Positions 47,069 to 57,110 of a stretch of 64,000 nt of DNA are shown here, piece after piece. Source of the DNA: Cardinium endosymbiont cEper1 of Encarsia pergandiella (lineage in GTDB: Bacteria > Bacteroidota > Bacteroidia > Cytophagales > Amoebophilaceae). The notes beneath the pieces were generated by a model. That model had not been told where the DNA came from. It did no database searches and saw only the letters and a list, made by a program, of their open reading frames with translations. The position numbers were made by a program, and so were the translations under genes. Positions within the stretch are counted from its first letter, which is position 1; each line of letters begins with the position of its first letter. The stretch is taken from assembly GCF_000304455.1 (NCBI RefSeq), contig NC_018605.1, positions 35 to 64,034 of the forward strand. Reading direction: 5' to 3'.

Positions 47069-48247
47069 GATATACTCTGACAATTGTTAAATTGTGATGA
47101 TATAAATATCGACTATTATTATGAAGTTACATCAAAAAATAATTAAACCTAAACTAGGTTTATTAGATCTAGCCAAAACGTTGGGTAATATCTCATCAGC
47201 GTGTAAAAGCATGGGTTATAGTAGAGATAGCTATTACCGCTTTAAATCCTTGTATGAAACAGGCGGTCAAGAGGCGTTACATGAGATAAGCCGCAGGAAG
47301 CCGATCATGGCTAATAGAGTAGATCCTAGTATAGAAAAAGCAGTAGTAGATATGGCGATAGATTATCCAGCCTATGGTCAACTTAGGGTATCCAATGAGT
47401 TAAATCAGCAAGGTATACTGGTCTCTCCAGGCGGTGTCAGGTCTATCTGGTTACGTAATGATTTAAATAATATAAAAAAACGTCTTAAAGCATTAGAAGC
47501 CAAAATGGCTCAAGATGGTCTTGTTTTAACTGAATCCCAGCTAGCCGCATTAGAAAAACGTAAGAATGAACAAGAAGCATTTGGAGAAATAGATACAGAA
47601 CACCCTGGTTATTTAGGCTGTCAAGATACTTATTATGTTGGTAACTTTAAAGGGATAGGTAAGGTTTATACCCAGGTATTTATAGATAGCTATTCTCGAG
47701 TAGCTAATGCAAAACTCTATACTGATAAAACAGCTTTGACAGCTGCTGATATGTTAAATGATAGAGTACTGCCTTGGTATCAAGAACAAAGCATACCCCT
47801 CTTGCGCATTCTAACAGATCGTGGCACTGAGTATAAAGGCAAAATAGAGCATCATGCCTTTGAGTTGTTTTTAAGCATAGAAGGTATAGAGCATACGGTT
47901 ACTAAAGCCTATTCACCGCAAACCAATGGATTTTGTGAGCGTTTTAATAAAACTATGAAACAGGAATTTTTTGATACAGCCATGCGTAAAAAAATCTATA
48001 GCAATCTAGATGATTTGCAAGAAGATTTAGATTACTGGTTGCATCACTACAATCATGAGCGACCTCATTCTGGAAAATATTGTTACGGAAAAACTCCGAT
48101 GCAAACTTGGCAGGATAGTAAAAAATTAGTACTTGAAAAAAATAATCAAATCGCGTATCTTAAAAGAATACCTGACAACCTAAACTTAACTGACAGCTAT
48201 ATACTATAATTTTTTATTGCCTGTTAGATTAAATCCTGACTACTACA
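47058..48247 (+). mobile_element. IS481-type insertion sequence
   Basis: About 1190 bp around one transposase gene. The ends form an imperfect 26-bp inverted repeat (left TGTAGTAGTTGAGATATAC, 20 of 26 positions matching the right end, which finishes ACTACTACA at 48247). No target duplication is seen (left flank CCATAATC, right flank AAAATATT). The right end abuts an IS6 remnant exactly, so it probably inserted into or recombined with that element. Confidence 0.75.
47121..48209 (+). CDS. IS481-family transposase
   Basis: 362 residues. An N-terminal helix-turn-helix ([17 protein letters not shown]) precedes an rve integrase core. Asp in [13 protein letters not shown], Asp in [12 protein letters not shown] and Glu in [13 protein letters not shown] form the DDE triad, and [20 protein letters not shown] is the usual C-terminal motif. 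The frame is open throughout, so the element may be active. Confidence 0.9.
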   Translation: MKLHQKIIKPKLGLLDLAKTLGNISSACKSMGYSRDSYYRFKSLYETGGQEALHEISRRKPIMANRVDPSIEKAVVDMAIDYPAYGQLRVSNELNQQGILVSPGGVRSIWLRNDLNNIKKRLKALEAKMAQDGLVLTESQLAALEKRKNEQEAFGEIDTEHPGYLGCQDTYYVGNFKGIGKVYTQVFIDSYSRVANAKLYTDKTALTAADMLNDRVLPWYQEQSIPLLRILTDRGTEYKGKIEHHAFELFLSIEGIEHTVTKAYSPQTNGFCERFNKTMKQEFFDTAMRKKIYSNLDDLQEDLDYWLHHYNHERPHSGKYCYGKTPMQTWQDSKKLVLEKNNQIAYLKRIPDNLNLTDSYIL

Positions 48248-48400
48248 AAAATATTAGAATCATTCAAAAAGGACAACTAATCGAATCTAAAAAACAAGCA
48301 TCTACTTTTGAGAACTTTGCTAAACTTATGGCCGCATAATATCCAAAATTCAAGACAAGGGAGAGGGCTATACAAAATTAATTACAGGTGCGACAGAACC
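48248..48400 (+). mobile_element. IS6-family remnant, 3' end only
   Basis: The last 153 bases of the element seen whole at 22027, including the end of the transposase frame (NIRIIQKGQLIESKKQ) and the terminal GCGACAGAACC. The rest of the transposase has gone, replaced at the left by the IS481-type element. It lies 39 bases before the mtaB start. Confidence 0.88.
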
Positions 48401-48439
48401 AATTATTTAGATGCATAATTGCAAAACTTTAGAAATAGA

Positions 48440-49752
48440 ATGAAAAAAGTTTCCTTTCATACATTAGCCTGCAAATTAAATTTTTCTGAGACTTCGGAAA
48501 TTGGTCGATTGTTTACAGAAAAAGGATTTGTTACGGTAACACTAGCACAACGTCCGCATGTCTTTGTACTAAACACCTGCTCTGTAACAGAAAATGCAGA
48601 TCATAAATGTGCAAAAATTGTTAAAGAAGCGCTAAAAATGGCACCGAAAGCCTTTGTAATTGTAATAGGTTGCTATGCACAACTCAAACCAGAAGAGATT
48701 GCGGCCATACCAGGTGTAGACGCCGTATTTGGGACACATGAAAAATTTAAATTGCTGCATTGGATTACTGACTGGCATAAAAAACGATCGGATGAATGGG
48801 GTACGATACAAGTTACCTCCATTAAAGAAAAACTAGCCTTTTCTCCTGCATACTCTCTAGGAGATCGCACAAGAACCTTCCTTAAAGTACAAGATGGTTG
48901 TAGCTATCGCTGTTCTTTTTGCACCATCCCACTTGCTAGAGGCGCAAGCAGAAGTGCTACCATTGCAGAAGTAGTCACCCAAGTCCAAACCATTGTTCGC
49001 AACAATGTGAAAGAAATTGTACTGACAGGGGTAAATTTAGGAGATTTTGGCATCATTGATCAGCAACGACAAACCAATTTTTTTGAACTAATTCAAGCCT
49101 TAGATGAAATAGACGGGATAAAACGTTTTCGCATTTCCTCTATTGAACCCAATTTACTTGGTAAAGAAATTATAGATTTTGTTACTGCATCCAAACGCTT
49201 TGTGCCACACTTCCACATACCTCTACAATCTGGTAGTGACAAGATTTTAAAATTAATGCAGCGTCGATATACAACTGCTCTCTACCAAGAACGTGTAACC
49301 TATCTAAAAGAAAAAATGGCTTCTTGCTGCATAGGCATAGATGTACTGGTTGGATTTCCAGGTGAAACAGAAGAAGATTTTTTAGAAACCTATCATTTTT
49401 TAAATGAATTGCCGATTGCATATATACATGTTTTCCCTTACTCAGAAAGAGCCCATACAAAAGCGGCCCATATGGATCAGGTAGTACCTCAAAAAGAGCG
49501 TGTAAAACGGGCTAGAATGTTGCGCATCCTATCAGAAAAAAACTAAGACATTTTTATAGCCAACATTTGGGTGATACAGCTACTGTTTTATTCGAATATG
49601 GAGCAGATAATAGCGTTATGGAAGGTTTTACAGAAAATTACATTCGTGTACAGCTGCCCCATCAACCGGCATTAGCCAATAAGCTCTGTAAAGTGTTACT
49701 CAAAGAAATAAATTCGGAGGGAATGGTTATTCCAGAATTATTAAAAAGCTAA
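48440..49752 (+). pseudogene. mtaB: tRNA t6A37 methylthiotransferase MtaB, frameshifted near the end
   Basis: Radical SAM enzyme making ms2t6A at position 37 of tRNAs. The N-terminal UPF0004 domain has its three Cys (LACKLN, NTCSVTE, IGCYAQ). The radical SAM cluster is CSYRCSFC and the core ends near IAYIHVFPYSERAHTKA. The first frame stops at 49546 just after a run of seven A (49535-49541). One more A would continue as KLRHFYSQHLGDTATVLFE, then NYIRVQLPHQP, to the stop at 49752, giving about 437 residues and a TRAM-like end. The ATG at 48440 is preferred to a TTG 21 bases upstream. Slippage on the A run could still yield full-length protein, so activity is possible. Confidence 0.88.
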
Positions 49753-49923
49753 TTTAGGCAATTTGCGCGCTGAAAATTAATCAGAAAATCATAGGCGCAC
49801 ACCATAAAATGGTTTGATAAAGATTACGCCATTCCAACCAGAAAGAAAAAAGTGCGTTTCCTGCTTTTTGAGATCTAATGTTGCCAAACGGTTCAATGAT
49901 GGATACACCGCAAAAACATATAT

Positions 49924-50562
49924 TTATGTAGTATAAACATGGGCCAAATACTTTTCCCTAAAAAAGGGCTCGATAAAAAAGCGCTGAACCGGATATACAT
50001 CCATAGATATGGGTAAATGGTCGGATGATGGGCCTTTTAGGTATAGTATGCCATTATATAAGCTATTCTTATTTTCCTTAGCTATTTTGTCTTTTACCCA
50101 ATGATAGAATAAAGCTAGATGGGCAACCCCCCTTCCGATTACAAAATCATAGGTACTCTTTAAGTCCTCCCCTCTTGCCCAATCCACGCTAATATTTTTC
50201 AACCCAAGGGTTGTGGCGATTGCTTGTACAGCTTTTATCTTTTTTGCGGTCGCATCGACTAAATGAAAATTTACCTCTGGAAACATAATGGCTAGCGGAA
50301 TACCAGGGAAACCTCCCCCTGTACCAAAATCTAAAATCTTAGTATGGGCACGAAAAGTAATTACCTTAGCAATGGCTAATCCATGCAAAACATGGTGCAA
50401 ATAAAGATGGACTATATCCTTACGAGATATAAGATTGATCTTTCTATTCCAATGGTCATAGATATCCCTTAAACGATTAAAAAGTGCTATTTGGTTGGGT
50501 GCCAATTTAGGAAAATAATGCGATACAATAGAAGCTGTATGGAATTTTTTTTGTACATCCAT
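49924..50562 (-). CDS. rsmG: 16S rRNA m7G527 methyltransferase
   Basis: 212 residues, the GidB/RsmG length. The SAM-binding motif ILDFGTGGGFPGIPLAI is clear, followed by VDATAKKIKAVQ and the later GRGVA motif. It lies 12 bases downstream of hslV on the same strand. Confidence 0.95.
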   Translation of the reverse strand: MDVQKKFHTASIVSHYFPKLAPNQIALFNRLRDIYDHWNRKINLISRKDIVHLYLHHVLHGLAIAKVITFRAHTKILDFGTGGGFPGIPLAIMFPEVNFHLVDATAKKIKAVQAIATTLGLKNISVDWARGEDLKSTYDFVIGRGVAHLALFYHWVKDKIAKENKNSLYNGILYLKGPSSDHLPISMDVYPVQRFFIEPFFREKYLAHVYTT

Positions 50563-50574
50563 TCTTGTATAAAC

Positions 50575-51132
50575 TTATACTGTTAAACGTTCATCTTCAA
50601 TCGATTCAAATACAAAATTATGGTTGGTATAGATACAAATATCCGCTGTTATGGTTAAGCTTTCTCGTACCATTTCCATGGCGGTTAAATGAGGTGCATG
50701 TTTCATCAAAGCCATGGCAGCAGATTGTGCATACATACTACCTGATCCAATAGCTGCTAAGGGATAATCTGGTTCTAACACATCACCTGTACCCGTAACC
50801 ATTAGTAATCCTTCTCGATTGGCCACTACTAACATAGCTTCTAACCGTTTTAGCATACGATCTGTACGCCAATCCTTGGCCAACTCAATAGCCGATCGCT
50901 TCATATTACCGTGATAGCTTTGGAGCTTTTCTTCAAAACGTTCTAATAAGGTAAAAGCATCAGCAGTAGAACCGGCAAAACCAGCTAAAACCTTGCCTTC
51001 AAAAAGCTTTCTTACCTTTTTAACATTGCTTTTAGCAACGGTATGGCCAAATGTAGCTTGGCCATCTGCACCAATAACTACTGCTCCATTGTGGATCATG
51101 GCTAAAACAGTAGTCGATTTAAGTTGGATCAT
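50575..51132 (-). CDS. hslV: ATP-dependent protease subunit HslV
   Basis: 185 residues. A proteasome-like threonine peptidase that works with the HslU ATPase, which is not in the window. The conserved TTVLAM is at residues 7-12, so a six-residue leader must be removed to free the catalytic Thr, as in other HslV precursors. GADGQATFGHTVAKSNVKKV follows as expected. Flanked by pdhC and rsmG in a likely operon. Confidence 0.95.
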   Translation of the reverse strand: MIQLKSTTVLAMIHNGAVVIGADGQATFGHTVAKSNVKKVRKLFEGKVLAGFAGSTADAFTLLERFEEKLQSYHGNMKRSAIELAKDWRTDRMLKRLEAMLVVANREGLLMVTGTGDVLEPDYPLAAIGSGSMYAQSAAMALMKHAPHLTAMEMVRESLTITADICIYTNHNFVFESIEDERLTV

Positions 51133-51163
51133 ATGATTATTATGGGGTAAATAGATAGGTTTT

Positions 51164-52393
51164 TTATAGTAAGAGACTCAATGGCTGTTCCAACAACGTT
51201 TTCAAAGTAGCTAAAAACAATGCCCCTGCATGGCCATCTACGACGCGATGGTCACAAGACAATGTAAGCTGTAACATATGTGCAGGCACAACCTGATTAT
51301 CTTTAAAAATAGGTATTTGTTGCATGGCACCAATTGCCAAAATACAAGCCGCTGGCGGGTTAATGATAGCCGAAAAAGATGTAATACCGAACATACCTAA
51401 ATTTGAAATAGTAAAAGTAGCACCTGTATAATCTTTAGGCGTCAATGTTTTTTGTTGTGCCTGTTTAGATAAAATTTTTACGGTTTTACTAATTTGTACC
51501 AATGGCTTTTGATCTGCAAAACGCACTACAGGAACCATTAAACCATCTTCAACCGCTACTGCTACACCTATATGCACATACTGGTAGCTTCTAATCTTAT
51601 CAGTCAACCATGCAGCATTGACTTTTGGATGTTGGATAAGCGCTAAGGCAGTAGCTTTAATAATCAGGTCATTAATAGAAATTTTTGTTGATGCGTATTG
51701 ATTCAGCTCCGCACGGATCTCAACTAGTTTATTCATATTTATGTCAACCGTTAAGTAAAAATGAGGAATATTCATTTTACTCTCTGTGAGCACTTCTGCT
51801 ATTTTTTGACGCATAGCAGAAATGGGAAAATCTTGATAAGCTGTTCTAGTAGATTGCTCACTTATCGAAAATTGGTCCAGTCTATTGGGTACAAAATGGA
51901 TGACATCTTTCTTTATAATCCGCCCTGCCTCACCAGATCCCTGAATTTGTGAGAGATCATATCCCTTTTCTTTTGCTATTTTTTTGGCCAAAGGGGAAGC
52001 AATAGATCGCTCTAAAGGCAAATGTGACTGCATATGGGCAGTAGGCACTACCGGTTGGTCATCTACAATTGGAAGTGGTAAATCTATACGCGTATCAGCA
52101 GGTCTATCCCCATCTATAGCAACAGTAGAGGCCAATAGTGTGTTAATATCCTCTTCAGGATCTCCTATAATGGCAATTATATCATTAATCCTTGCAGCTG
52201 CCCTTTCTGCTACGCCTACATACAGCAATGTACCATCTTCATAGGACTCCAACTCCATAGTAGCTTTATCTGTATCTACCTCAGCCAATATATCACCAGC
52301 TACCACCTTATCCCCTACTTGCTTAATCCAACGGCTTACGATACCATACTCCATAGTATCACTCATTTTAGGCATCCTAATGCACTCTGCCAT
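51164..52393 (-). CDS. pdhC: Pyruvate dehydrogenase E2, dihydrolipoamide acetyltransferase
   Basis: 409 residues. One lipoyl domain (EVDTDKATMELESYEDG, lipoyl Lys in the middle), an E1/E3-binding domain (ASPLAKKIAKEKGYDLSQIQ) and the catalytic domain with SCDHRVVDGHAGA. The three are joined by Pro/Ala-rich linkers. It carries acetyl groups from E1 to CoA. E1 and E3 genes are elsewhere. Together with ppdK it suggests pyruvate is still an important intermediate. Confidence 0.93.
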   Translation of the reverse strand: MAECIRMPKMSDTMEYGIVSRWIKQVGDKVVAGDILAEVDTDKATMELESYEDGTLLYVGVAERAAARINDIIAIIGDPEEDINTLLASTVAIDGDRPADTRIDLPLPIVDDQPVVPTAHMQSHLPLERSIASPLAKKIAKEKGYDLSQIQGSGEAGRIIKKDVIHFVPNRLDQFSISEQSTRTAYQDFPISAMRQKIAEVLTESKMNIPHFYLTVDINMNKLVEIRAELNQYASTKISINDLIIKATALALIQHPKVNAAWLTDKIRSYQYVHIGVAVAVEDGLMVPVVRFADQKPLVQISKTVKILSKQAQQKTLTPKDYTGATFTISNLGMFGITSFSAIINPPAACILAIGAMQQIPIFKDNQVVPAHMLQLTLSCDHRVVDGHAGALFLATLKTLLEQPLSLLL

Positions 52394-52525
52394 ATGCTTT
52401 AAATAACAAATTAAAATAATCTAAACTACCTAGCCTAGCTAGCGTATGGTAGGTGATGGGATCTACATTCCCTAACTTTAGAATAAATTTACATAATAAT
52501 TTGGCAACTATACTGCTTCATCTAT

Positions 52526-52548
52526 GCTTCCTTTTATTTAAAGGAAGC
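52526..52548. other. Perfect hairpin between pdhC and tilS
   Basis: GCTTCCTTT (52526-52534) pairs with AAAGGAAGC (52540-52548) around TATTT. It sits in the divergent promoter region, about 45 bases before the tilS ATG. It has no T run on either side, so termination is unlikely; it may be a regulatory or chance structure. Confidence 0.4.
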
Positions 52549-52594
52549 ATATGCATCGTTTGGTACCTATGGGCAGCGTTTCAATTTTCAAACT

Positions 52595-53923
52595 ATGTTT
52601 ACTTCTTTTTTACAGTTTCTAGCGGACAAAAAGTTAATCGTAGATAGCCATCAAACCACTCTTTTAGCAGTAAGTGGTGGGGTAGATTCTGTGGTACTCT
52701 GCCACCTTTTTAAAAAGGCCTGCTTACCTTTTGCTATAGCCCATTGTAATTTCAATTTACGCGGCGCAGAAGCAGATGGGGAAACCGCATTTGTACAAGC
52801 ATTAGCCGCATCTTATGAAGTCCCTTTTTATACCACCCAATTTGACACAAAAACCTTCGCACACAACAATAAAGTTTCTATACAAATGGCTGCTAGAAGC
52901 TTACGTTACGAATTCTTTGATAAGCTACTAGAACAATATGGATGGGATAAAATAGCTACAGCACATCATTGGGATGATGTGATGGAAACCATACTACTTA
53001 ACTTTATTAAAGGCACAGGTATTAAAGGATTCTATGGCATTCAGCCGATGCACCATCAGGTCATACGTCCGCTACTTTTTGCTAGAAAAAAGGAAATCAT
53101 ACATTATGCAGCAGAACAAAAGTTGCATTGGGAAGAAGATAGTTCCAATCAATGCAACCATTACCAAAGGAATTTTATTCGAAATAAAGTAATCCCCCTT
53201 TTACATCAAGTCAATCCAAACCTTGCCTCAACCATGCAAACAACAGCTATACAATTGAAAGATATAGGCAACCTGTTTGACAATCATATGGATCAGATAA
53301 AAAAAAAGGTAAGCTCTTTTAAAGAAGGGATCCACTACTTATCCATACACCCCATCATCGATCAGCCATGGGCTACTACGGTAACATTTGAACTATTGCG
53401 CCCTTATGGCTTTAGCTTTAAACAAATCAAACAGCTACTCAAAACCACTAGGACCAGTGGAAAAATGATCCATTCAACAGAACATACGCTATATATAGAT
53501 AGAAAAAATTGGTTGGTAAGCAAAAAAAAAAGAGAACCATTTCCGGAACAGGTAATTGCAGATACGACACGATCGATTCCATACAGGAATCACCTTTTAT
53601 ACTTTCATTGTTACAAGAATGCCAACTATATACTAAAAAAAACAACTATGATCGCAGCACTGGACTACGATAAGTTGCAGTTTCCGCTGATCATACGTCC
53701 ATGGCAACTTGGAGATTTTTTCTATCCCCTTGGTATGAAAGGACGTAAAAAGATCAGCGATTTATTAATTGATCTTAAAATACCAATTGCTATCAAAGAA
53801 AGGGTATGCGTCATCACAAGTAATGATCAAATTGTATGGGTAATAGGCCATAGAATAGACGAACGCTTTAAGGTAAATGAAACCACAGAAATGGTATATG
53901 AAATAACATGGACTAAACCATAA
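52595..53923 (+). CDS. tilS: tRNA(Ile)-lysidine synthetase
   Basis: 442 residues. Modifies the CAU-anticodon tRNA-Ile so that it reads AUA. The PP-loop LAVSGGVDSVVLCHL is near residue 27. ATAHHWDDVMETILLNFIKG, then GIKGFYGI, follow as in the family. The C-terminal TilS domain ends with WQLGDFFYPLGMKGRKKISD. Complete and essential. Confidence 0.94.
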   Translation: MFTSFLQFLADKKLIVDSHQTTLLAVSGGVDSVVLCHLFKKACLPFAIAHCNFNLRGAEADGETAFVQALAASYEVPFYTTQFDTKTFAHNNKVSIQMAARSLRYEFFDKLLEQYGWDKIATAHHWDDVMETILLNFIKGTGIKGFYGIQPMHHQVIRPLLFARKKEIIHYAAEQKLHWEEDSSNQCNHYQRNFIRNKVIPLLHQVNPNLASTMQTTAIQLKDIGNLFDNHMDQIKKKVSSFKEGIHYLSIHPIIDQPWATTVTFELLRPYGFSFKQIKQLLKTTRTSGKMIHSTEHTLYIDRKNWLVSKKKREPFPEQVIADTTRSIPYRNHLLYFHCYKNANYILKKTTMIAALDYDKLQFPLIIRPWQLGDFFYPLGMKGRKKISDLLIDLKIPIAIKERVCVITSNDQIVWVIGHRIDERFKVNETTEMVYEITWTKP

Positions 53924-53962
53924 AATTGTTTCTATATTATTGGGCAGCTAAACAAAATTTAT

Positions 53963-55303
53963 ATGACATTTTTTTGTACAAACTGTGGGCTAGAATATGT
54001 TAAATGGCAAGGAAAATGCGATGGATGTAAAGAATGGAATAGGGTCACCCAATTTAGTACAAGCGGTAATACCAAACGTGGTATCATAGTAACCCAAAGA
54101 TCTGCCAACCATCCCAAAAGATTAGAGGAGATTCAACCGACTACTAGTAAACGTCTGCTATCTGAAGACGCAGAGTTCAATAGGGTACTGGGTGGAGGAA
54201 TTGTTCCAGGATCATTGGTACTGTTAGGCGGCGAGCCTGGTATTGGTAAATCAACTCTTTTGCTTCAAATGGCCTTAGAATTAAAAGCCATTAAAGTATT
54301 ATATGTATCTGGAGAAGAAACAGAAAATCAAATTAAAATACGTGCTTCTCGTCTTGGATTGTCTTCACCAAACTGCTTTCTGCTACAGGAGTCTGCTTTA
54401 GTACAGATACTCAAACATGCAAATGATTTGGAACCAACTTTATTGGTTATAGATTCTATTCAAACCTTATATGATGAAGAAGAGGAAGGATCGGTAGGGA
54501 GTATCAATCAGATTAAGGCTTGTACCACACGACTGCTGCAGTATGCCAAAAGTACAGATGTAGCCCTATTTTTAATAGGGCATATCAATAAAGATGGGGG
54601 ATTAGCAGGTCCTAAATTATTGGAACATATGGTAGATACAGTGCTCCAGTTTGAAGGAGATAAGTCATGCTTATATCGAATGGTACGGACCATAAAGAAT
54701 CGATTTGGTCCTACATCAGAATTAGGGATATATGAAATGAAAGTAACTGGACTACATGGTGTTAACAATCCCTCCTCTATGCTACTTTCTCAACAGGACT
54801 ATCCTGGTATAGCTATCGGCGCTTGTTTAGAAGGCACTAGGCCATTGATGCTCGAAAGTCAGTCATTGGTAACAGCAACCAGATATGGAAATCCTCAACG
54901 GAACGCTACAGGCTATGACCCCAGGCGGTTGAACATGTTGCTAGCTGTATTGGAAAAGCGGACTGGTTTGCGGCTACATGACCGTGATGTATTTTTAAAT
55001 ATTACAGGGGGGCTTAGGGTAGATGATACTGCATTAGATTTGGCCATCTGTATGGCAGTTGTAAGCTCCTTAAAGGATAAGGTTATCTGCAATAGCAAAT
55101 GTTTTATAGCAGAAGTTGGACTAGGCGGTGAGCTAAGAGGGGTACAAAGAATAGAGCACAGAATAGCAGAAGCGGAAAAATTGGGGTTTAAAGAGGCCTT
55201 TGTAGCTACACAACATCAGCAGCTGTCTATATCTTCTAATATAGAAATTAATTTTATTAAAAATTTAAAAGATTTAATAAGCAGCATATGCGTGAAAGCG
55301 TAG
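53963..55303 (+). CDS. radA: DNA repair protein RadA
   Basis: 446 residues. An N-terminal zinc finger with four Cys (CTNCGLEY...CDGC), a RecA-like ATPase (GGEPGIGKSTLLLQ Walker A, LLVIDSIQTLY), the KNRFG motif (IKNRFGPTSELG) and a Lon-like C-terminal domain. It helps branch migration in recombination. The TAG stop overlaps the 3' end of the convergent tRNA-Glu by three bases. Confidence 0.97.
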   Translation: MTFFCTNCGLEYVKWQGKCDGCKEWNRVTQFSTSGNTKRGIIVTQRSANHPKRLEEIQPTTSKRLLSEDAEFNRVLGGGIVPGSLVLLGGEPGIGKSTLLLQMALELKAIKVLYVSGEETENQIKIRASRLGLSSPNCFLLQESALVQILKHANDLEPTLLVIDSIQTLYDEEEEGSVGSINQIKACTTRLLQYAKSTDVALFLIGHINKDGGLAGPKLLEHMVDTVLQFEGDKSCLYRMVRTIKNRFGPTSELGIYEMKVTGLHGVNNPSSMLLSQQDYPGIAIGACLEGTRPLMLESQSLVTATRYGNPQRNATGYDPRRLNMLLAVLEKRTGLRLHDRDVFLNITGGLRVDDTALDLAICMAVVSSLKDKVICNSKCFIAEVGLGGELRGVQRIEHRIAEAEKLGFKEAFVATQHQQLSISSNIEINFIKNLKDLISSICVKA

Positions 55304-55372
55304 CCCGTAGGGGAATCGAACCCCTGTTTCCAGGATGAAAACCTGACGTCCTAACCCCTAGACGAACGGGCC
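55301..55372 (-). tRNA. tRNA-Glu (anticodon TTC)
   Basis: The cloverleaf is complete: acceptor GGCCCGT with ACGGGCT (G-T at the first pair), anticodon arm TCAGG-TTTTCAT-CCTGG with anticodon TTC, T arm with GGTTCGATTCC. No CCA is encoded. The 5' end lies inside the stem of the hairpin at 55371. Confidence 0.95.
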
Positions 55373-55428
55373 TTTATTTAATAGGAGCCAGCTGATGCAT
55401 ACACCAGCTGGCTCCTATTAAATAAAGG
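55371..55428. terminator. Perfect 24-bp hairpin between the OMP gene and tRNA-Glu
   Basis: The left arm starts CCTTTATTTAATAGGAGC (55371-55394) and the right arm (55405-55428) is its exact complement, around a ten-base loop. It lies about 50 bases after the stop of the outer-membrane protein gene and probably ends its transcript. Two bases of the left arm are also the first two bases of tRNA-Glu. Confidence 0.75.
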
Positions 55429-55478
55429 TAAAATAAAAGAATAAGCCCAAAAAGGCTTACTGCTTTATTTCTAGCCTA

Positions 55479-56231
55479 CTACGTCAGTAAAGACATAAAA
55501 TTAAAACCTACACCAAGTGTAAGATGCTGTGTAGGGAATTTCGTTAATGTAGCATTCTGAAATATAGATTGTGATTTACCTGTTTGCAATTTAAGGTTTT
55601 CCTTAGGTCCAAATCCATATGCATACTTAGCATCAATAGTAAGACCAAATGGGAATTCGTATACAGCGCCAGCGTGGAATGCTCCTCTATAAATCGGAAG
55701 CTCTTTTTTCTGATCCTCTGTAAGAGTTATTTCATTACCATTTTCTGTACAAGTTGTTGTAAATGGAACATAGCTCGTAATACCTACATTAATTTTTAAA
55801 ATACCTGATTCCTCTTCACGACCCAATGGATAGAATTGTAGATGGAGCGGAATAGCCACACCATGGCTAGCCATGCCAATAGAAGAAGGTTCTTTCGAAT
55901 TAGTGGTATTGGACTCATGGGTATTATCATTGCCATTCGTGGACTTGTCTTCTGTTAAGGTTCCTCCTAGCTTCATATAGCCAGCTTCTAGCCCCATACC
56001 TATATAATCGTTAAATGCATATTCAACATAGAGACCACCGTGAGCAAAAAGGGTATCAAAAAACTTACCACTTGCTTTGTTTCCATTAATCTTAGTATCA
56101 TCAGACGCCGTGGCAAAGGATAGACTTGGGCCAATTTTAGCACCCCAACTAAATGGATTTACTTCTGCCTTAGCATTAAATGCAGCACAAGCCAAAAGGC
56201 CTGCTATTAAAGTTTTTTTTATGTTTTTCAT
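55479..56231 (-). CDS. Outer-membrane beta-barrel protein
   Basis: 250 residues. A Sec signal peptide (KKTLIAGLLACAAFNAKA, cut before EVNP) and alternating hydrophobic strands through the length; the start of the mature part (WGAKIGPSLSFAT) and the end (QHLTLGVGFNFMSLL) are typical of eight-stranded barrels of the PorT/OmpW-like kind. A Ser/Asn/Thr-rich loop near residues 95-115 would face outside. It may be a surface antigen. No close family is recognised. Confidence 0.8.
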   Translation of the reverse strand: MKNIKKTLIAGLLACAAFNAKAEVNPFSWGAKIGPSLSFATASDDTKINGNKASGKFFDTLFAHGGLYVEYAFNDYIGMGLEAGYMKLGGTLTEDKSTNGNDNTHESNTTNSKEPSSIGMASHGVAIPLHLQFYPLGREEESGILKINVGITSYVPFTTTCTENGNEITLTEDQKKELPIYRGAFHAGAVYEFPFGLTIDAKYAYGFGPKENLKLQTGKSQSIFQNATLTKFPTQHLTLGVGFNFMSLLT

Positions 56232-56410
56232 ATTAATGTTAAAATTTGTGTGTAAAGAACTTTTTATTATTATTGATTCATTTATACATGAACTTTACTG
56301 CTCAGCAGTAATTTAACGCTATTATAAGCTAATCTGGTTTTACTAATGACTTAATAGAAGCAATATTAAGGCTAATCCAAAAAAAAACCAAATAAATATC
56401 CTAAATTCTT

Positions 56411-57079
56411 TTATTTTTCCTGAAACTGGCTTAAATAACAAGGCGTATAATGGGCAACATCTACCCAAAGCTGTTGTTGAAACTTAGCAAAAGCCAAGTA
56501 GCCTATTTGTATAGCAGAAGGAACTACTTGTGCTATACAACGGATGTTTTTATTTTCTGCAAGGAATGTTTTGCATTTCAATGCACCGTCTCCAAAAAAA
56601 AGTAAAGGTTGGTTGGGAAGTCCATCTCGGTATACTTTACTATCCAATAGCGCTACATGGGGAGGAGATTTGATTTGGCCAACTTGGTCCGCTATAAGGG
56701 TATAAATAGCCGTTCGCCTCGCGTCAATGGCGGGACATAGTAAGGTACCCCGATCAACAAATGGACGCATGCCATAGACCATAGCTTCCAGCGTACAAAC
56801 CGAAATAAGTGGCACATCTAATCCGTAACAAAGACCTTTTCCCACTGCCGTACCAATCCGTAACCCAGTATAGGAACCAGGACCAGCAGACACAGCTATG
56901 GCCTCCAATGATTTTGTATCACAGTTGCTATTGTTTAATAAAGCTTCTACAATTGGCATTAAGTATTCGGAATGCGAACGATCCATGCAAAGTGCAGTAT
57001 GGGCTATAAGTGTACCACTATGATGTAACGCAACAGAACAGACAGTTGTGGCAGTTTCAATGCTTAAAATAGGGGACAT
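56411..57079 (-). CDS. tsaB: tRNA t6A biosynthesis protein TsaB
   Basis: 222 residues. Inactive kinase-like partner of TsaD in threonylcarbamoyl-adenosine synthesis. SIETATTVCSVAL and GPGSYTGLRIGTAVGKGLCY are the family marks. Product t6A is the substrate of MtaB, whose gene is broken at 48440. It follows ppdK's... the ppdK gene lies 31 bases downstream on the same strand, so the upstream tsaB and ppdK order on the minus strand is ppdK first, tsaB second. Confidence 0.93.
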   Translation of the reverse strand: MSPILSIETATTVCSVALHHSGTLIAHTALCMDRSHSEYLMPIVEALLNNSNCDTKSLEAIAVSAGPGSYTGLRIGTAVGKGLCYGLDVPLISVCTLEAMVYGMRPFVDRGTLLCPAIDARRTAIYTLIADQVGQIKSPPHVALLDSKVYRDGLPNQPLLFFGDGALKCKTFLAENKNIRCIAQVVPSAIQIGYLAFAKFQQQLWVDVAHYTPCYLSQFQEK

Positions 57080-57110
57080 ATAGCCGTATATTTTGCTAAG
57101 GACAACAGGT

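Noticed and set aside
50575-51132. HslV read as lacking its N-terminal catalytic Thr
   Set aside because: The Thr is present after a six-residue leader, as in other HslV precursors.
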